Source: Volvox africanus
Taxonomy: Eukaryota; Chlorophyta; Chlorophyceae; Chlamydomonadales; Volvocaceae
Assembly: GCA_030268105.1 (NCBI GenBank)
Contig: BSDZ01000003.1
Location: forward strand, 4,464,001 to 4,528,000
Direction: 5' to 3'
DNA length: 64,000 nt
The first letter of the stretch is position 1; the number at the start of each line of letters is the position of its first letter. A program made the position numbers and the translations under genes. Shown in pieces: positions 23,390 to 35,593 of the stretch. A model generated the notes under the pieces. The model was not told the DNA's origin, searched no databases, and saw nothing but the letters and a program-made list of their open reading frames with translations.

Positions 23390-26300
23390 CTGAGGGGTCA
23401 AGGTTCAGAGGATGTGGTGCATTCACGCGCCCTTCACGCGCCGGATAGTTCGAATAAGCGTTAGGAAAACCCCCGCCCCTCCGAAAGGAGCAGGACGTGA
23501 AAGCCGATCGTGCCTGTTGCACAAGCTTGGTGGTAACCAAGCCGCGTCTCACTCTATGTGGCAGTGGCTGTGGCTTATCCCTCAACGTTGTTCAGTGAAC
23601 CCGCGCTTATCTGCACCAACTGGCACCTTTTGTAAGACCAACACCGGGCTTCACAGGGAGAAGCTAAGCCCCAGGAAGATGTCTTCGCAGGGGAGGCGGC
23701 CTTAAAGCGAGCTCAGAACAGAATGAAGGCATGGTGGCTCGTACAAAGCAGGGGTAAGCGAGCCCCTCAGGGCCGTTGGGAGCTTGAGCACCTCAAGCCA
23801 ATGATACTTCTGTCCATTCGTGCCAGTGGAATTGTAATGCGTGCGGCAATGCGCGCATCAAGTGCATTGCACGGGGCAGCTTGACTCACCGGCTGCGACC
23901 TCCACGTACGATATGAGGGCGGCGCATTTTGAGGTGTTCCGGCTCGCCTTACGCAACTGCCGGGACTGCTGCCCCTGGAACTGCTGTAGCTCCAGGGCCC
24001 GAGCGCCCCTTGATGGATTGCATCGGTAGGCCGTGACATGTAGGGTGGTGCCAGAAGACGCTGGCAGGCGTAGCGAAGCCCTGCAAGCCGGTGGCCTGTC
24101 GTACGCGGTACAAAAATGGCAAACACAGCCCCGTATTGAAAGAGGAAGGTATAATTTATCGATTGATTGAAGCTAATAAACGTGGTATATGGAAGATGAA
24201 ACTCACTCGGCTAGCTCATACAAACCTCAGGAAACATTTAGAATGCCCAATATACGACGCACCATTTCAGGCCTTGAAAAGCAATCGTTGCGGCCATGGT
24301 TCTTGAAGTTTTGTTAAGAGGTAAAATGCATGAAACAGCCCAACTTGCGTAATCATGTACGGTAAAGGCTGGGAGCTAAGATTCACGATCTAAGATTTGA
24401 ACTGCAAGGATATTGCGGGAGCTTATCCAGTCATCATCATTTCTGTGAGAATGCACTGTTTTTGGTTGTTATTATCTTAAAAGTTTATGTAGTTATACAG
24501 TTAGACGACGTCAGGCAACCGGCAGATAGATTTAAAAGCAAAGGCAATTATTGTCAACTACATAATGCGTTGTAATTCAAATTATCTAAATGTATGGTGT
24601 ACAATACAGTCCTGGAAATGTGCTAGTGCTTGACATGCAATAGTCCATCATTCCCCGTTCGAAAACAAGACCCACGGTGTCCTTACAACAGGACTTCAGA
24701 CAGACTCAAGATATCCGATTATGTCAAACTTGCTTAAACTAATGCCAATGCGCTCCAAGCTTTCATAAACATGATGATGACATTATGCGCGAAGTTGACG
24801 CAAGCAATGCTTGTCCGCAAGCCATATGGCAGAAAGGCCCCAGGCATGAGATGCATGGAGCCGCTTCACATACCCTTCTGGCCTACGGACTTCATCGTAT
24901 TTATGTAGGGTAGGGGTTTCACAGGTCTGCATACCGGTACGTGGGGAGGGGGGAGAGCCTTTCCGCGCAGATGTGTGGACGTCCGAGACACGCTGCGGCT
25001 CGGGTGAGTGGGGAGTGAGTGTGGGAGGTGGTAGACGTTTAGTTAGAGAGAGGTAAATACCACGTGGTGTACCGGTGCGCGTTCACGGATCGTCATTGCC
25101 CCGCCGCTGCGCCCCCACTGCATGGCCCCTTAGCCTCATACGCCAGAGATGAGCTCCATGTAATGGTGCGAAAGAAAGCCCATCAGCCCCTCCCCTTTCC
25201 GCGGTCACTTCGCTCTGGGGCTCTGGGGCGTGATTATATTATTACACTAGAGTGGTATGAATGTCGCACACATCAGGGACGTCGCTCTGCAGCCCAAACT
25301 TGGTACAGGACACCTCTCGAGTTACAATCTTTTGTTTCTGCGCTGGGGCCTTATTTCGCTAACCGTCATTCGCCAGGTGGTTATCCACGACGCGGCACGA
25401 CCCCAATACATAAACCAGGATCAACCAGGATCAACCAGGATCAAGATCATCGCTTCATCCCATCATTTCAGCATGCGACATGTGTGAACCATCACCCACC
25501 GTCACCAACCTAAGTTGCGCTCTACTTCCCCGTCAATATCTTTCCATATCTCCTCCCCCTTCCTCGCTGTTTTTTTATGGAGCTCTAAGCATCACCGGAG
25601 GATGACGACGTAGATCCGTTCACCTGCAATAATGACAGGATTTTCATTGTAGGCCCTGAGCTTAGCGTTGCAATTAGTAACGACATGCCTCACGACGTGG
25701 CCCAGCAGGCAGGGGTCTTGTGAAGGGAGAGCGAGTGGGGCGCTGGAAGACTCCTTTCAGCAATCAACGTCAGCACTCGGCAATGGTGCATGTCCTGAAT
25801 GTGCTGTATCTGCAGAGAGATAGATGCAACAGAATGCGCATCTCTCGCAGGCCGCTAAAGAGAAGTAATTCGATAACATACTATGCTGGCTATTACATAC
25901 ACACGCTGCCGTTATTAAAAAGTCGCTGCCAGCGGGAATAATCGCCGCTCATTTAAACCTCTATTTGTAGCCTCACGCGTAGTGCCTCAAATGGAGCATT
26001 GCTCGTGACCAGGATGCGCACTTGCGTGCGCAGCCCGCACCTCCTCTTAAGCTCCCTGTGGAATGGTCGACGAATGCCTCACCTATGCCTCTGCCTGCCG
26101 TCCTCACCTCATGAGGGCACTGTATGGCGGAGGGGCGCCAGTACCCCCTCACTTCATCCATTACGATTTTGAAGCATTTGCCTGTATAGCCATGAATGAC
26201 AGGATTGCATCCATTACATCCCTTACCACACGACTTCACAATTTGGACCCTCACTCGCTCTCTTAAAAACGACGTGTCGAGGACATCATCGGTGAGGCAA

Positions 26301-27540
26301 TTCATTACTCTTCAGCGCTTCCCTTCAGAGGAAGCGAATCTCGGGGGGGAGGACGTAACTATATGTGTCTAGTGGACGGCACTAATGGACACACACACGG
26401 TCGTCACGCCTCTGAGTGATTGCAGCTTGAGACACCCCCCCCCACGCGAACAAGGATTCCTCCCTGGAGCCTGGAGCCGGGGTCAGTTGATCGATTTCCC
26501 TCCCCACTAGCTGCGCGCTCCCTGGTTTCCCCCTGAAACCCCGGCCCATCGTCGCTGCATACATACACGGTATACGAAGCACCTATCTATCTAGGCACGG
26601 CGCGACGATGGCGGGAGACTTACAGCTTAGCGTCCACGATGGTCGTCTGATGAACCGCAAAACCAGCCACGAGGAGGGATGTGAGAAATGGGAAGGGGGG
26701 AGGTGCAATACGCACGGGGAGACCCGCACGCGCAGGAGGCCCATATGTCACGGTAGGTGCGTTCGTGGCGCCGTGATGACCCATGCGGGCGCGGGGAGGC
26801 AGATGTTTTTAGGGGGGAAGGACAAGATACCGGATTTGGGTCGTAGAAAGTACGACGTACACGTGAAGCCAATGAAGGGCATGTTAGAGGCACCAAAAAA
26901 TGCATGATGACGACAGGTTGAGCCGGGAATGCGACTGCGTATGGCTTTCTCGTACATACAATGGCAAGATTTATTTATGATCCCTACCAATGAAATGTAA
27001 CCACCTTACCGCATATATGTGCATGTGGGAGAAGTGACGGCAAGGAAGCTCCCACGGTAAGTGAATCAAGCGATGCAGATCAAGCGATGCAGAAAAGCCC
27101 TAAAAACCCAACACCCTGAGAGTTATTGAGGATGCGTGTTCCGTTGGGTCCCAATTTATCCAGGGTCGTTCTGCCCGGTTTCTTAACGTGATGGGCGTAC
27201 TTTTTATGCATAACGGCATAGCGTATTTATTCTACTCGCATTTGACATCGGCGGCTGACATCGAAACGTTTTTACTTTCGACTAACTGAATCAACGGGCG
27301 GTGGATCGGACATCGGGCCCGCGTACCGGCGGCAGCGGCGGGCTGGCCTGAGCAATAATTGGCGCAGCTACGTCGATGGCGATGGGGATCAGTTGGGGCG
27401 CCCTAGGGTAGTTGCTCACGCGCCTGCAGCAGCAATCAACCAATGCATGGGCCAGCCAATCAGCCGCATTGCTTATTCCGCCCGTCACCATAAGGACCAC
27501 CATCTCCGCCGCCACATCCACCGCACAGCAAGTGGGCGCG
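23390..27540. other. Gene-poor region with candidate 6PGL leader exon and a segmental copy
   Basis: The part near 23,890-24,080 may hold the 6PGL transit-peptide exon. Beyond that I see no recognisable gene. AT-richer sequence occupies about 24,130-24,900. A 110-codon minus-strand frame at 25,973-26,305 has no recognisable motif. A 10-bp unit AACCAGGATC is repeated three times near 25,410. Confidence 0.5.
25002..25094. repeat. Duplicated segment, copy 2 (intergenic)
   Basis: Same orientation and nearly the same sequence as 20,941-21,049 in the 6PGL intron, about 4 kb away. Sequence outside the shared block differs completely on both sides. Confidence 0.93.
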
Positions 27541-27567
27541 ACGAATCATCTATGAGAATGAACGATA

Positions 27568-27978
27568 CATCTATAAGAGATACATCTGTATATAAGAGAT
27601 ACATCTGTATATAAGAGATACATCTGTATATAAGAGATACATCTGTATATAAGAGATACATCTGTATATAAGAGATACATCTGTATATAAGAGATACATC
27701 TGTATATAAGAGATACATCTGTATATAAGAGATACATCTGTATATAAGAGATACATCTGTATATAAGAGATACATCTGTATATAAGAGATACATCTGTAT
27801 ATAAGAGATACATCTGTATATAAGAGATACATCTGTATATAAGAGATACATCTGTATATAAGAGATACATCTGTATATAAGAGATACATCTGTATATAAG
27901 AGATACATCTGTATATAAGAGATACATCTGTATATAAGAGATACACCTTTATATAAGAGATACACCTTTATATAAGAG
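27568..27978. repeat. 19-bp tandem repeat (ATAAGAGATACATCTGTAT)n
   Basis: About 21 almost perfect copies; the last two or three carry ACACCTTTAT in place of ACATCTGTAT. All minus-strand frames stay open, so the apparent proteins (YRCISYIQMYLL repeats) are artefacts. It is a contiguous tandem array with no unique spacers, so not CRISPR. Confidence 0.96.
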
Positions 27979-30900
27979 GAAAAAAATATAAGGGAATGTA
28001 TGTATCGCTCACTCTAACGCCACCGGTGCCACCTTGATGGCGACCGCAGCCATTCTCGGCGCGGCCGGATGTTGGGCCAGACGCCTGCGGGTGGCGGCGA
28101 TGGTGGCAGCCGCGGTGGTCATGATGGTGGTGAAGATGAGGGTGACAAATTATCAAACGAAGATACGAGCAAAGGCAATGAAGATTGTTCTTCGCCTCAC
28201 CACACCGCACGAGATACCGTTCCACACTGATAAAAGAGATTCTGACCCATCTAAGAACTCCCGGGGTGGAAAAAGGCTCATCCGCATGTCAACCGTACGT
28301 CAGCAGCACGTAGCAGTTCAGGCAACCCAAGTCGTACAACCGTGTTCATCCTTTGGTGGTGGGTACTTTGCGGCATTAGAAGGCAATGGCGGCGGTAGCT
28401 GGAGTGTTGTATATGGTACCCACGAAGGGTGGTATCAAAAGATACCGGTTGTTGTGCCAGAGCCCGATTAAGTAGAGCCGCCGACTAGGTCGTACTTGAG
28501 AGACCATAAGGCCTCGAACCGGGCGTGACCTTCAGAAGTCACCACTACAACCGGAGATTCAGTGAACCAGGAACCAGATGTTCCACCATTTACCATTCAG
28601 GCGGTAAATGGCCCATTCCATACAGGTTATGGAGTAACCGACAGGTTCGGATGTTTCAGGAAGTCGGTTAGTATTGGTCGTCGACAGCCGAGACCAAATC
28701 CACAAATCGAATGCCAGATGGAAACATGAAACAGTTAATATGATAATTAAATATATTATATTATAAAATAATAAACAGATAATTATTATATCTTAATGAA
28801 TTACCGAAATGCATTAAGGATACAACATGGAGAGAGGCCGCCCCATGCACCCCTGTGCACTACGATGTTGTACCCCTACGTGCTCCCGAGACATCGCACT
28901 ATCCCACACCCACTCGCCCAACCTCGTAGCTGCGGCCTCAGCCCTCGCCTGCTTCTGCTGCTGCCACGACTGGCCCTGCGTGCACGCGCGACGACGCATG
29001 TGGGAAAACCGTGGAAGCCAAGGCACGAGGGCCAACAGGGTAAGGCAGAAACATCTGTACGACAAACCTGTATGACATATCAGGCATATCACGGTTACAT
29101 CGGTTGGCAGAGCCCATTTGATAGGAGCGACGAAGCCCCCCAACCCCCCCAGCTATATGAAGAATGATAGGAGGCAACACGCACGGAGCTCGCAAGGAGC
29201 GGTGAAGGACCCGTTTGATCGCACCCTTGAGGTGGGAGGAGACGAGGAAGAGGAGAATGAGGAGGAGGAGGAAGAGAAGGAGGAGGAGGAGGAAGAGGAG
29301 GAGGACATTACGAACGACGACGACGAGGAGGAAGAAGCAGATTTGGAGCCTGAAGTGCTAGGTCCAGATCCAGATCCAGATGCAGATCCAGGTCCAGAGG
29401 CAGTTGGCGGCGGGTTGAAGTTGGTGCCCGGTACGACAATCTGGGTGGCGCGCGGATCCTGGGTCATCGTCACGCCGGCTGGGGGGACAGTCCCAAGCGG
29501 GAAACAACAGCGGGGAGAGAGAGAGGACAGACGGCCGGGGCAGGGATGAGATGGCTTGGACAGGTGGTACTGCGACATGGACATACGGGTACTAGCAAAG
29601 CAGAGCAGGCGGGTCACACGGGGCTGCAGCCGGAGTGGTCAGAGGACCTGTCCCCCTCAGCCAGGGTGGAGCTCCACCTGTTGGGGAGCTAACCAACAAC
29701 CCGCTGCCTTCCCTCCCGCCACCCGGCGGCCCTAGCAGGAATAACCTCTGGTAGCACCAGCGCCACTAAGCAATCAAGACCCCCATATCTTAACAATCCT
29801 CCTTCCAATGTGTGTGTGTTTCTGTATGCAGGAAGCTTATTTAGTCGTCGATTGGAAGCCCAAGTTTTTGCGCATGGGCCTCTATGGGCTCGCTCCTGGT
29901 TTCGGAGCACCTGCTGGCTCTCGAGCGGCACCTTACCACCGCACCCCGAACAGAACTTACGGGGAATGGGAGTGATAGTCGGCCCGGGGACGGTGACGAC
30001 GACAGCATTTTGCAGCAATTTGCGGTTCTGAGCAGCCACCACCACCAGGGCTGCACATTGTGTTGCGTGAAGCCGTATTGTGTGCGGGCCACAGGGGGCC
30101 CCCGGACACGCAGTGGTCAACGGGGGAGAGGGTGTGTATGTGTATGTGTGTATTGTATATGTGGGTATATGTATGTGTATTGTGTATGTGTGTATGTGTA
30201 TGTGTATATGTGTGAGTGTGTTAGGGTGAGAGTGAGAGAATGAGAGTGAGGCAGAGTGAGACCGAGACATACACAGAGAGGTAACCGCAGTCATGGAGAC
30301 AGGAGACAAAACCGCCGGTTCATCACACCCCTGCCCTGCCCGTTTGCAATTGATTCACGCCCATCGAATGACCATAGTGGCGTGATGCATGGCTACATGG
30401 ACGGCTTTAGGGCTTGAGGCGAGGCAGGAGAAATTCCACATCACATCACATCACATCACATCACACATTACATATTACACATTACGTATCACACATCACA
30501 ATCATCACATTATACATCACATATCACATATCACATATCGCATACCACATCACATCACATCATATCACCTCCTCATCCAATGGCCTACACGCACAGCTCA
30601 AGTCGGTTGCACACAGGTGGCCGAGGTGGAGGGAATCGGAACATCATGGACCAGCAACCGCAGCATGGCATCTATCGGCACCTGCACGTGGACGGAGCGG
30701 TGCGGAGCGGACAGCTCACCTACCCCCACCCGACTACTCACATGAGTCCAAGGCGGCCAGCACCATCAGAATCAAGGCAGTCATTACGGCACGGAGGGGG
30801 CCCAGGGCTGCGGTGGGGATGCGGCAACCCATCACGCGGAAAGAGGCTCGCTTGGGGCTGGCTTGCAGCCCAGGATATTGCGGCTTGTTGGGTATCGGCG

Positions 30901-30990
30901 TGAAGATCCTCGAGAAACCCAACCTCAACAAGGCCTCGCTCGACGTCCCGGCCGTATTCCGACCTAAGTTGGTTGGCTAACTTGATGGCG
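27979..30990. other. No recognised gene; low-complexity tracts
   Basis: Contains a (GAG)n purine tract at about 29,235-29,320 (Glu-rich on plus, Ser-rich on minus), (TG/TATG)n at 30,130-30,215, and an irregular (ACATC)n array at 30,437-30,590. A strongly AT-rich stretch lies at 28,735-28,800. Two minus-strand open segments (about 29,380-29,540 and 29,830-30,090) have protein-like composition, but I could not link them into a model. Confidence 0.45.
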
Positions 30991-31240
30991 ATATTGAAGC
31001 AGATGCCGATGCCGTGCTGACTACGTATTACACCCAATTATTTTCCTGACCCGTTTGGAGACCGGAAATCGTATCAGTATCGGTATCGGTGTCGATATTG
31101 TTATCAGGGTATACGCAGCAATGGCTGGAAGGATGGGGATTTGCGGGTCTGTCGGGAGTTCTTATACACGTATTCTCTCGGTAGAGGTGTACGACGGCAG
31201 GAGGCCGGAATGGCACGCAAAGAAGCAGGAGTCAAATCCA
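30710..31240 (-). CDS. Weak candidate small gene, possibly Alba/Rpp20-like
   Basis: Two segments can be joined in phase. An ATG-initiated exon starting MDLTPASLRAIPASC (31,240 region) uses a GTGTAT donor after REY. A second exon starts after an ACGTAGTCAG acceptor (about 31,015) and reads HGIGICFNIAIKLANQL then RSEYGRDVERGLVEVGFLED. The second exon resembles the HGLGxAINRAINIALQL helix of the Alba-fold RNase P/MRP subunit Rpp20/Pop7, but the final strand of the fold is not found. The frame then continues into unremarkable sequence and stops near 30,740. The donor is weak and the similarity is by eye, so this may be chance. Confidence 0.25.
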
Positions 31241-32881
31241 TACCAAAGCAAGGTGAGAGGGCCTTTGGGGCTCTTGGCGGTTCCTTGGGACGCAACCCAG
31301 TGCAAGTATGCATGGGTTGATGGCACCTCGTGCCTAGGGCTGGTAGACTTCCGTTGAAATGAATGCCCGTTCCCTCGCACATCTGGGTTGGCGACAGCTA
31401 TGATTACAGTTTATTGTTACAAAGGCATCGCGGAGGAAGAGTGCGACGGACTGAGTCATCTGCAGCCGCCGCGATACGAAGGGGATCAGGTTTTCGTCTG
31501 TGCATAGCTAGATAGCTCAGACCCATGCATGGGTCGCGAAGGTCAGCAGGTGGGCGGACCGGCGAGACTGGATCTTTGGTTTGGGCGGTACAGACCTTGG
31601 ACCGATCTAACTAACTGATTCTTTGGCTGTCACGTGACTGGCAATGTCAATTGCAAGACGATTTGGTAGCATTCAAACAGCGCCCCAATGACGGGGGTAT
31701 TTGTTGCCCTTTCGCCCGCAGGGACGGCGCGAGGGGATGCATGCTTCCCGATTCGTCTGAGTGTAAATATGTACATGTGTCAAAATTTAATGCTAATGTA
31801 TATGCTATTGAAGGACAAATATGTATACATATGATCAAATAACATGTGACGACATCAAACGTGTTTGCGGCCAGCAGATAGAGGGACAGTTGACGCGGCT
31901 CGCAGTCACAGCTAGCGCTCAGCATTATTACCCAAGAAAACATTTATTAATCTATCACTGGCAGTCGCAGCAGCTGCAAGTGCAGTGAACATGCACATGT
32001 AAATACCTAGGATGCATATTTCATTGGTAAGGAGTTATATCCGCAAGGAATGTTTGTATTTTCTACTGTGCATCCCTTTAAAATAAAATAAAATAACATA
32101 AATAATATAAAATAAAACAAAATAAAATATAAAATCCTATTTATCTTAAGGGGCATGGGGACGGCCCCCGGTACTCTGACTCGAAGTCTGAGCCGTGAGG
32201 ATAACAGGCGCCCCGCCGAAGTTGACGACACCCATGAAGCCGTACGTTTCCCCCCGTTGGATCGTCCATAGCAAGCTGGGGCCGGAAATGACGTTGAATC
32301 ATTGTATCATTGTTGACCAGGGTTGCCTTGTATATACGTGTTACGCTTGCTCGAAGTATACTTGTTTTGATCTATTGCAACGTTTGGTACATAGAAAGCA
32401 GAGAGCCAAGCATCTGGTTTGACGTTGAGGTGTCAAAGGTCTTTCGAATGAAGGACGTGCCAAATGGTGCAAGGTTACCCTTCCTAAGGCGAAATACGTT
32501 TGTTGGCGGTCATTCGACATTTAAGGAACAAACGAATCGGGGACTTGGAAAGTGCCAAGATCATTCAACAGTAGGAGTGATATCCCGGAGTTTCACATGT
32601 CCTCACAAACCATCATGCAAAAGCCAAACCGCTCTGGTACAACTGGGCCCACGGCGTATGAGAAAAACATTTCCTCCCCTTAAGTGACCTTCTTGTTGCT
32701 CGGCCCTGTGAAAAACCACGATTTGTGAGTGGGAAGACACAATGTAGGCTGGACCATTGGACAAATATAAACATCCATGGTCTCATCGCTGGCGAATTCC
32801 CAGCTTTAGCAACACAGCCTCACAGAGGTAATCCGCTACCCGTATACCACATACATGTAATCTGTCAGGCGAGGTAGTAAA
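31241..32881. other. Intergenic; nothing recognised
   Basis: No gene recognised. An A/T-rich simple tract (AAATAAAATAAAATAA type) lies at about 32,080-32,135. A GACCCATGCATGGGTC palindrome is present at about 31,520. Confidence 0.5.
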
Positions 32882-35593
32882 CTACTGCTGCTGCTGGAAG
32901 GGCCGTAGCATGCTGACCGACCCACTGAAGGCCCGGTTCAAGCGTTCCTGCAGGTCGAGCTCTGCCTTCAGCTCCTGCAAAGTCACAACTGCTGCAACCA
33001 CCAGGGGATCCTGCACGTAGTGCACAGCCACAGATGCCTCAGTACGGGTCCAGCCAGGATCGACCGAATGCCCGTGGAAGGAAGGCAGACAGGATGAGTG
33101 ATTTGCTAATGGTTTCATTTGCCTATTCACTGTAGGTGAGGCACTGGTGATGTTCTTGCTAATGCGGGTGTAGATATGCTTGTCCACAAACCTACTATAT
33201 GGTAGCACACATTCGTTACGTGCTGGTTGCCGGCAGGGCAGGTCAATTCATCTTAACATCTTCCTCCTCCCGGCGACACGCAAGCAATGCAGTGAGCGGC
33301 AATGCGGTTGCGGCAATGAGTTGAGAATCAATACTACACAACAGCAGATGTAAAGAGCTGTCCTGAACACACATTGACCTCTGGGGATGCCCTGCATGTC
33401 ATTCTTCGACCAAGCTCCCTCCCCGAAGGCCACACTTCAGTTGTTGTAACCCTTTTGATGGCGCAACGGCCCCTCCTGCCGCCCCCGACTCCGGAAGCTC
33501 CGTTGGCACTATCACATCCACCACTAACTAACACCCAGCGCACTCAACCTGACGCACCTTGTTGGTAAGCCCATGCTGCGTCTTGAGTTTTCGCACCTCG
33601 TCCGCCTGCGCACGCACACGCTCCTGCAGCTGCGACACCACAACCTCGCCGGGTGCGGAGTCCGGGGGCACCTCCGGGACCAGCGGGCGGCCTTCCAGCT
33701 CCACCCGCCCCGTCCTGCCACGTACCTCCCACTTCTCAAACATCACCGCAACCCCAGCGCAAGTACCTGCGGGACGGGGAGCGCAGGTAGGACGTGGTGC
33801 GCAGGTAGGACGTGGTGCGCAGGTGCGAAGGCGGGAGGACGAGTAAATCTACGGACTGATGATGTACAGTACAGTACAGTACAGTACAGTACAGTTCAGT
33901 TCAGTACAGGTACGGGACATGGCAAGCTGTTCCATGTGGACCGCTATGATTCGGGCAGCCTGGCCGGTATCGAACAAAACCATTCCCATTACATGACTTT
34001 ACTTGCGGACAACGGCAACACAATCACGGAGTTTTAAGCATGGCTTATGGATAGGCGAGTTCTAGCTAGCCTGCCATATGCCCCGGGCCCTGCCGCCATT
34101 GTCACCCGTACTAAGCGCTGTCAGAAGGTTTTACGCAGTTTGTGATCGTCGTTGGAGATATGGGAGAGGCGCAGCTCGCCGGGCAGAGGCCATGCATCGC
34201 TTCCGAGTGGTGGTTCTGATGCTGGTGCTGATGCTGGTGCCGATGCTGGTGCTGATGCTGGTGCTGGTGCTGGTGCTAGTGCTGGTTCTGATGCCGGTTC
34301 TGGTGCCGGTTCTGGTTCTGGTGCTGGTTCTGGTGCTGGTGCCGGTTCTGGTGCTGGCCAATAAAGGTCACCTCAAGGAGGGCGAGTTTCAAACGGAAGG
34401 CATGATGGCGCCGCACGTATTCATTATGCTTACCATTTGGCGACATGAGCGGCAACAGCAGCGCTTCGGGACAATCAATGGTTCGCTCCTCGGCGGCTGC
34501 TGAGGCGGAACCGCAAACGCCGCAACCTCCGTGGCTCCCGCTCTGTCTCGATGCCGGCGACGACGTGAGGGTGAGCTTGAGGGCGCGTACTTCCCCTCTT
34601 TGCGGCGACCCGCGAGCTCTATGCATCTGAAGAGCAAGCGGGTGGCAGGGAGATATAGGAAGGCAAGAACGCAGAGAGAGAGAGAGAGAGAGAGAGAAGC
34701 AGGACTACAGGGGAGACAGTGCGGTCACTCATGCGGTGTCGCCGAACCTGCAGTTTACGCCGCGCGAGAGAAGTAGCTGTCGCTCTCAGCCTGGCAGGGT
34801 GGGAACTGCCAAAACACCTCCTGACGGAGAGGGCAGGTGGCCACCGGTTGGCATTCGCAGTCAGACCATGTGACCATCGCGCGGTGCAGCGCGGATGTGA
34901 CCCCCTCGTTCCCCCGAGCGAAGAAGGAAAACAACAGCCCCATGTCATGCAGCCCCATTTGATCAAATGCCTCCTGTACAGCAATCTGGTCCCGTCACTC
35001 ACCGTCCGTATGGCCACAACATCAAGACCTGCCACCTCCACCCAGTGGGCGCTATTCTCGGACGTCATGTTGGCTCGGACCTTAAGTGCCTCTGTTGCCG
35101 CGCGGTTCAAGTACTGCACGCGAACTAATTCACCTGCCCTGCTGCGAGTGCCACTGCTGCTACTGCTGCAATGGCTACTGCTGTTGTTGCTACAGCTACT
35201 GCCGACGGCAACGTAGGTCGCTGCTGCTGAGGCCGAAGTCGGTATGGAGGCATGCCCCGCAACATTTGGTGGCGACGCAGATGCTGGTGCCGACGGCGAA
35301 CTAGGCGCCCGGTGTTGCAGGGGCTGAGTAGTATCTTCTGGAACCAACAGCACGACGCAGCAGGGTAAGGAGTCCATTTGAGCTGGTAGCGATAGAAGAT
35401 CGTCGGTCTCCGGAAGCGGCCTGGGTGGCAAGCGATTAGAGGGCGTGATTATCGGAGGCTCTATGGAAGCGGGAAGCTGCCCACATGGACAAATGGACCA
35501 GCGCACAGCAAAGGGCGGCCCCTGAAATGCTCCCGATGATTTCAACGGAATAAATGACGACAGAGCACATGAAGCTTCATATGCGGGCAGCAT
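32882..35593 (-). CDS. PAS-domain protein with WHEP-like/coiled-coil C-terminus (5 exons, 425 aa)
   Basis: Exons: 35593-35003, 34973-34818, 34626-34434, 33766-33558, 33010-32882; junctions are GT/AG and all phases agree. The middle reads as a PAS fold: DDLLSLPAQMDSLPCCVVLL (about residues 64-83), an Ala/Ser-rich insert, VRVQYLNRAATEAL (about 155-170), GEVRALKLTLTSS, and the last strand LPLMSPNGTCAGVAVMFEKW (about 305-325). PAS domains bind small ligands or partners in signalling. The C-terminal 80 residues (QLQERVRAQADEVRKLKT, then VVTLQELKAELDLQERL) are helical and recall either a WHEP domain of tRNA synthetases or a dimerising coiled coil. No kinase, cyclase or other effector is visible. 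The ATG at 35,593 directly follows an AG, so upstream exons are possible. PAS assignment is by pattern only. Confidence 0.6.
33866..33908. repeat. (AGTAC)n short tandem repeat
   Basis: About eight AGTAC-type units with one variant, in the intron between PAS-protein exons 3 and 4. A 20-bp unit (GCAGGTAGGACGTGGTGC) is repeated just before, at 33,780-33,825. Confidence 0.85.
34205..34360. repeat. Degenerate (GGTGCT/GGTTCT)n repeat
   Basis: Hexamer-based array in the same PAS-protein intron; open in several frames but not coding in the model. An (AG)n tract at 34,674-34,698 lies in the preceding intron. Confidence 0.85.

Noticed and set aside
27568..27978. CRISPR-like array
   Set aside because: The units are contiguous 19-bp tandem copies with no unique spacers, and the genome is eukaryotic.
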